NCBI GenBank assembly: GCA_035938175.1
Contig: DASZHD010000057.1
Coordinates: 1 to 64,000 of the forward strand
From: DASRDE01 sp035938175
GTDB taxonomy: Bacteria; Vulcanimicrobiota; Vulcanimicrobiia; Vulcanimicrobiales; Vulcanimicrobiaceae
Direction: 5' to 3'
Length of the DNA: 64,000 nucleotides
Of the stretch, positions 59,992-64,000 are shown piece after piece. Below the pieces are notes generated by a model. It had not been told where the DNA came from and did not search any database. It worked only from the letters and a program-made list of their open reading frames with translations. Made by a program: the position numbers and the translations under genes. Each line of letters opens with the position of its first letter. The first letter of the stretch is position 1.

Positions 59992-60504
59992 ATGCCGGAT
60001 CCGTTCGACGAGAAATTTACCGCGCAGAATCCGATCGTGGCCGCAGCCGAACGCATTCGCGCGCGCCGCGAGATCGGCCGTGCCATCGACCAAACCGAAG
60101 GCGGCGCGGCATTCGACGATGCGCAAAGCGCATTCGTTGCGTTCGGCGATCTGCTGCAGTCGGGTTCGAAGCGGCTAAATGCAATATTAGGCGCGCATAA
60201 CGGCGTCAAATTCGTCCGCCTGCAAAAGCCTGCCCGCCTCGCGCTTCGATTCGGCGAACAGCGTGTGGCGCTCCAACTGGACGAAGTCCACCAGCTCGTA
60301 CGAATTGAAGGGCTTGAACTGGACGGCGAATGGCAATTCGCGCCGTCGGGCGGAGTGCCGGCGCTGTTCAACCTTTCACACGTTTCGACGGAGGAGGGTT
60401 ACGGAGAAGCGCTTACGCCTTCTTCCTTGCTGAAGCGGATCGCGCAGGACGCCGAACTGCCGCGTCCACCGCACCTGGAAGGGTCCGGACCCCTAACGTT
60501 TTAG
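59992..60504 (+). CDS. Hypothetical protein
   Basis: A 170-residue cytoplasmic-looking protein with no family I recognise. A helical charged N-terminal half (PFDEKFTAQNPIVAAAERIR and RREIGRAIDQTEGGAAFDDA) leads to a beta-rich part containing RLALRFGEQRVALQLDEVHQ and LELDGEWQFAPSG. No membrane helix or signal. It diverges from the peptidase gene (43 bases between) and its last 92 bases run antisense into the end of nth. Confidence 0.6.
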   Translation: MPDPFDEKFTAQNPIVAAAERIRARREIGRAIDQTEGGAAFDDAQSAFVAFGDLLQSGSKRLNAILGAHNGVKFVRLQKPARLALRFGEQRVALQLDEVHQLVRIEGLELDGEWQFAPSGGVPALFNLSHVSTEEGYGEALTPSSLLKRIAQDAELPRPPHLEGSGPLTF

Positions 60505-61162
60505 CGACGATCTTCGGTGTTGGGCAAAGATCTTTTACGGGGCAGCGCCCGCACTGCGGTACCGGCGCCTTGCAGACTTCGCGTCCGTGCAGAATCAGCC
60601 AGTGGTGCGCGTGACGCCATTTATCGCGCGGAACGAGCGCTTCTAAATCGTTTTCTACGTCGCGCGGCGTCTTTCCGAGCGTCAAACCCAGACGATGGGC
60701 CACACGAAACACGTGCGTATCGACCGCGATTGCGGCTTCCCCAAACGCGACCGACATCACGACGCTGGCGGTCTTACGCCCGACGCCTGCGAGTTCTTCC
60801 AACTGTTCGCGTTCGCGCGGTACTTCGCCGCCGTACTGCTCCACCAGCGCTTTTGCACAATTGATGATGCTGCGCGTCTTCATTCGAAAGAAGCCGCACG
60901 ACTTGATGATGCGTTCGATGTCCTCGCTTTTTGCTTTGGCGAGCTTTTGCGGCGTGGGATATTTCTCGAACAATACCGGCGTCGTCATGTTCACGCGCGC
61001 GTCCGTGCATTGCGCGGACAAGATGACTGCGACGATCAACTCGAACGGATTGGTATAGTGCAGCGCCGTTTCGGCATGCGGATACGCGCGTTCGAGGATG
61101 GCGAGCTCTTTTTCGCCGACGTCCTTGGAAACTTTGCGCAGCGGAAATGGAATTTTCGGCAC
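60413..61162 (-). CDS. nth: Endonuclease III
   Basis: A DNA glycosylase/AP lyase that removes oxidised pyrimidines. The 249-residue chain has the HhH motif LAGVGRKTASVV with catalytic Lys 130, Asp 148 in VDTHVFRVA and the 4Fe-4S cysteines 197, 204, 207 and 213. A basic extension follows the cluster. GTG 61162 is the likely start; another GTG at 61177 is possible. mutY lies directly upstream, so the two repair glycosylases are co-transcribed. Confidence 0.94.
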   Translation of the reverse strand: MPKIPFPLRKVSKDVGEKELAILERAYPHAETALHYTNPFELIVAVILSAQCTDARVNMTTPVLFEKYPTPQKLAKAKSEDIERIIKSCGFFRMKTRSIINCAKALVEQYGGEVPREREQLEELAGVGRKTASVVMSVAFGEAAIAVDTHVFRVAHRLGLTLGKTPRDVENDLEALVPRDKWRHAHHWLILHGREVCKAPVPQCGRCPVKDLCPTPKIVAKTLGVRTLPGAVDAAVRRPARSASARKKA

Positions 61163-61193
61163 GGCAGCGCTATTCACGCCGCCGCTGGGGCAA

Positions 61194-62105
61194 TCATTCG
61201 TCGCGAAGGCAGACGCGGCGGCCGTCAATGCGAACCAGCCCGTCCCGCTCGAGCGCGCGAACCAACGCCGCCGTCTCGTCGGCGCTTCTGCCGATCGTCG
61301 CCGAAAGGTCGCGGTGCAAATCGAGCAGCGAGATGCGTTCGCCCGGCGGGAGCTGGCGCAGCCGGTCCACGATGCGTCCGCGCGCAAAGCGCGTCGTGTG
61401 GCGGAACGGGAGCGACTCCTGCGCCGATCGTTTGCGCGGATGTGCGGCACGCCGGCGTTCCAACGCGGCCGTGTCGATCGGAAACGCGGTGCACACGCTC
61501 GTGAGAGGGCAGAGCAGACACTTGGGAGCGCGCGCCGTGCAAATCGTCGCACCCAGGTCCATGATTGCCGAGTTCCAATCGTGCGCGCGCCCCGGCGGAA
61601 TGAGTTCTCGGGCCTCGGCGTCGAGCAGCGTGCCCGGCACGGCAGGCGGATGTTCGATTCCGTGCAGCAGGCGGTGAACGACGCGGCGCACGTTGGTGTC
61701 GACCGCCGCATCGTCGATCTCGAACGCGAAAGCACGGACCGCCGCCGCGGTATAGGCGCCGACGCCCGGCAGCTCGCGCAGCGCGCTCGTATCGTCGGGA
61801 ACGCGTGCGTCAAATCGTTCGACGATCCTTCGCGCGATTTGCTGCAAACGGACCGCGCGAGAATTGTAGCCCAAGCCTTTCCAGTACCGCAACACGTCGC
61901 CGGCCGTTGCACGCGCCAGCGTTTGCACGTCGGGAAAGCGCGACACAAACGCTTCGTACTTGGGAAGCACGCGGTCGACTTGCGTCTGCTGCAGCATGAA
62001 TTCGCTGACCAGTATGCGGTACGGATCGCGAGTCTTTCGCCACGGCAGATGCGATCGCCCGAAGGCGGCGTACCAGTTCAGCAGCAGTTCCGATGCAGCG
62101 TTCAT
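61194..62105 (-). CDS. mutY: A/G-specific adenine glycosylase MutY, short form
   Basis: Removes adenine opposite 8-oxoguanine. The 303-residue protein has catalytic Glu 35 (VSEFMLQQTQV), the HhH motif LPGVGAYTA (112-120), Asp 136 and the cluster cysteines 189, 196, 199 and 205. The NUDIX-like 8-oxoG-sensing domain is absent; the 65 C-terminal residues instead form a winged-helix-like segment (LERDGLVRIDGRRVCL), as in actinobacterial MutY. ATG 62105 overlaps the stop of the upstream gene (ATGA). Confidence 0.93.
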   Translation of the reverse strand: MNAASELLLNWYAAFGRSHLPWRKTRDPYRILVSEFMLQQTQVDRVLPKYEAFVSRFPDVQTLARATAGDVLRYWKGLGYNSRAVRLQQIARRIVERFDARVPDDTSALRELPGVGAYTAAAVRAFAFEIDDAAVDTNVRRVVHRLLHGIEHPPAVPGTLLDAEARELIPPGRAHDWNSAIMDLGATICTARAPKCLLCPLTSVCTAFPIDTAALERRRAAHPRKRSAQESLPFRHTTRFARGRIVDRLRQLPPGERISLLDLHRDLSATIGRSADETAALVRALERDGLVRIDGRRVCLRDE

Positions 62106-62950
62106 TCCGCTGCGTCGTCCTCGCCGGTGTCGTTTGCGCGAGTGAAAGCACCGTTCGATCGCTCGCGCACGTAACCGGCGAATTCCAGCGCCGATTCGAG
62201 ATCGAAAACAACGTCGTCGGCGTCTTTGCTGCCGCGGTATAATTGCAGCGCGTCGTTGAGCGCGGAGTGAAAACGGCCGGGAGTGACGCCCAAGGCCCAC
62301 ACCGCCGCCTCGTCTTTGTTGATTGCACGCACGGGCACGTTGGAGGTGCCGTACAATACCCGGCACGCTTCCAGAACGCCGGCTGCGCGCCGCTGCTCGA
62401 TCGACGCCCTGGCTTGGCGCAAGCGCAAATCGAGCGCAGTAATGTATGCGTGCCACGGTACCGGGGCGAAAACCGATTGCGGCGCCGCGCCCACCAGCGT
62501 CACGCCGCGTTCGCGAACTTCGACGATGCGCGCAGGCAGATCGGCACTGAATGCGCTTGACGCGTAGTCGATTTGCCGGCGCCGTATCGACTCGTGATTT
62601 GCGCGATCGTAGTGCACTTCCAGCGGAAACGGATGCTCGAAATTGCGCGCCGCATGTTCCGTGACCACGTCCACGTCCAAATCGCCGCGCATCGGCCGTT
62701 CGTCGGAGAGCCGCAGCCACAGCCGGGCAACGTTCTCGCGCTCATCGCGAGAGAGCGCGCGGCCGGCGACCGCGATCAGATCGATGTCGCTGCGATCGCG
62801 ATGGTACGCGCCGGTAGCGAGTGAACCCGTCACATACAGGCCGTTTAAGGTATCCCCGAGCAAATCGCCCAGCGCACCCGCAACGCGAACCAGGAATAAC
62901 CGCACGTCGCGATCTGCATCCGCGACGCCGCGGCCTCGAGAGCTGTTCAT
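62102..62950 (-). CDS. Nucleotidyltransferase (aminoglycoside-adenylyltransferase-like)
   Basis: A 282-residue protein with the nucleotidyltransferase motif GLYVTGSLATGAYHRDRSDI ending in DIDLI, where the G-S and D-x-D residues bind nucleotide and metal. The remainder matches the DUF4111/ANT-type C-terminal helical domain. Bona fide aminoglycoside modification cannot be concluded from sequence. Its ATG overlaps the aminotransferase stop by 4 bases and its stop overlaps mutY by 4, so the three are one operon. Confidence 0.85.
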   Translation of the reverse strand: MNSSRGRGVADADRDVRLFLVRVAGALGDLLGDTLNGLYVTGSLATGAYHRDRSDIDLIAVAGRALSRDERENVARLWLRLSDERPMRGDLDVDVVTEHAARNFEHPFPLEVHYDRANHESIRRRQIDYASSAFSADLPARIVEVRERGVTLVGAAPQSVFAPVPWHAYITALDLRLRQARASIEQRRAAGVLEACRVLYGTSNVPVRAINKDEAAVWALGVTPGRFHSALNDALQLYRGSKDADDVVFDLESALEFAGYVRERSNGAFTRANDTGEDDAAE

Positions 62951-64000
62951 GCCTTTACTGCAGTAATCGCTTTCCCGATGCGTCTGATCCCTTCCGGAAT
63001 CTGCTCGCGGGTAACCGGCGTGAGCGCCAAGCGAAAGTTGTGATCGCCGCCCGAGCTGGCAAAGAACGGTTCCCCGAAGAGGAACGAAGCGCCCAAACGT
63101 TCGGATTGATCGAGCAGCGGCCGGGCGCGTATTTCTCGCGGCGTGGTTACCCACAGATAGAAGCCGCCGGCGGCTTTGCTCGTGCGCATGGCGGCAGGCC
63201 AGTGCTGCGCGATCGCTTCGTCCGCCATCTGTCGCCGCAGGTGCAGTTCTTCGCGGAGCTGCCCGACGTGTGCGTCGTACCCCGTATCCAAGTAATCGCA
63301 GATTGCAGCCTGCACGTACAAGCTCGTTGCCATATCGAGCGCCTGTTTGCGCAGCAGCAGCCGTTCCAAGATCGTGCGCGGCGCGGCGAGCCAGCCGACG
63401 CGCAGTGAGGGGGCGATCGTTTTGCTGAACGTGCTCAAGTACACGACGAACTCCGGCGCGAGTCCGATCAGCGGCGGCAATCCGCTCTGCGCCAGCTCTC
63501 CGTACGGATCGTCTTCGATAATCGGGATGCCGGCGCGGCGCGCTAGGGTAACCAGCCGTTCGCGGCGATCCGCGTTCATCGTGACGTTGGTGGGATTATG
63601 CAGCGAGGGCATCGTGTAGATGAAGCGCGGGCGGCGGGTGCGCAGAATCGCCTCAACGTGATCGACGCGCATCCCGTCTTCATCGACGGGGACTGCGATC
63701 GCGCGCAGTCCGCAAATCTGGAAGATCTGCAACGCGCCGGGATAGCTCGGCACTTCGACGATGATCTCATCGCCCGGTTCGGCCAGCGATTGCGCCACGA
63801 CCATAATTCCCTGCGTCGAACCGGTGAGCACGATGATGTCCTTCGGCCGCGTCGGTGCACCGCGCAGCTCCATGCGCCCAGCGATCGCTTGGCGTAGCGG
63901 CTCGTAACCCTCGGAGTCGCCGTACGACAGAATGAAACGCGGGTCCGAAGCAACGCGCGAAAACGATTTCGCCAGCTCGCCGAGCGGCGAGGGTTCGTCG
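62947..64000 (-). CDS. PLP-dependent aminotransferase, class I/II (5' end cut by window edge)
   Basis: The C-terminal 351 residues of an aminotransferase of the MocR/2-aminoadipate type. Seen are FILSYGDSEGYEPLRQAIA, TGSTQGIMVVAQSLAEPGDE, the Asp/Tyr pair in IIEDDPYGEL, and the Schiff-base lysine in STFSKTIAPSLRVGW. The N terminus, including any GntR-type DNA-binding domain, lies beyond base 64000, so enzyme versus regulator cannot be told. It is the first visible gene of a tight operon with the nucleotidyltransferase and mutY. Confidence 0.9.
   Translation of the reverse strand, partial: DEPSPLGELAKSFSRVASDPRFILSYGDSEGYEPLRQAIAGRMELRGAPTRPKDIIVLTGSTQGIMVVAQSLAEPGDEIIVEVPSYPGALQIFQICGLRAIAVPVDEDGMRVDHVEAILRTRRPRFIYTMPSLHNPTNVTMNADRRERLVTLARRAGIPIIEDDPYGELAQSGLPPLIGLAPEFVVYLSTFSKTIAPSLRVGWLAAPRTILERLLLRKQALDMATSLYVQAAICDYLDTGYDAHVGQLREELHLRRQMADEAIAQHWPAAMRTSKAAGGFYLWVTTPREIRARPLLDQSERLGASFLFGEPFFASSGGDHNFRLALTPVTREQIPEGIRRIGKAITAVKA

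Noticed and set aside
1..64000. tRNA, rRNA, prophage or insertion-sequence genes
   Set aside because: No cloverleaf-like, integrase or transposase sequences were recognised by eye on either strand; a dedicated tRNA scan would be needed to exclude a tRNA fully.

Overview
The window is 64 kb of dense, moderately high-GC bacterial chromosome with about 57 protein genes. There is no rRNA, no recognisable tRNA, no insertion sequence, no prophage and no CRISPR array, and no gene-free stretch reaches 300 bases. The organism looks like a diderm: it has a TolC-type channel, a MacA/MacB-like exporter and a family 9 glycosyltransferase. It makes menaquinone by the futalosine route (mqnE, mqnA, mqnC) and also carries RNase J, a LytR-CpsA-Psr protein and a short actinobacterial-style MutY. 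Proline/threonine/serine-rich lipoproteins, many GTG/TTG starts and long co-directional gene runs suggest a poorly cultured phylum such as Eremiobacterota (WPS-2). That placement is an inference from gene content, not a proof.

Layout. 1-6.3 kb: a type-4 uracil-DNA glycosylase cut by the left edge, a YbjQ-like protein, a glycosyltransferase, a DUF2079 membrane protein, prfB with its programmed +1 frameshift, a GDPH-motif protein and a polytopic membrane protein. 6.4-20 kb: a two-lobed aspartic protease, then a long minus-strand run (RodZ-like, YajQ, RimO, LCP, polysaccharide deacetylase, small membrane protein, NHL-type lipoprotein, GAF histidine kinase, SecA) devoted largely to envelope and export; mnmA diverges from its head. 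20-28.6 kb: a winged-helix protein, the mqnE-mqnA-mqnC operon, a PAP2 phosphatase, FtsK and an isocitrate-dehydrogenase-like enzyme. 28.6-34 kb: a PilZ-like protein, an EamA transporter, an amidase with a small exported partner, and RNase J.

34-46 kb: a Yip1-like protein, a TolC-like protein, a membrane-fusion protein, two separate MacB-type permeases and an ATPase form one export operon, followed by a DegP-like protease and dnaK-grpE-dnaJ. Dispersed palindromic repeats interrupt the heat-shock cluster. 46-53.7 kb: an ABC exporter, a regulatory island (response regulator with a degenerate receiver, a stand-alone sensor-like domain, a sensor-LuxR protein), an ABC-2 transporter, and three tandem small secreted proteins of one family, each ending in cysteine. 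53.7-64 kb: a CoA-transferase pair, an acyl-CoA dehydrogenase, a secreted lysine-rich histone-like protein, a VIT-type transporter coupled to a DPP-IV-like peptidase, and a translationally coupled minus-strand operon of aminotransferase (cut by the right edge), nucleotidyltransferase and mutY, with nth close behind.

The most unusual content is the tandem secreted trio, the regulatory island with shared GTACTA sites, the signal-peptide-less TolC in frame with the membrane gene before it, the secreted histone-like protein, and the dispersed repeats, one of which has been recruited into the 3' end of mqnE.
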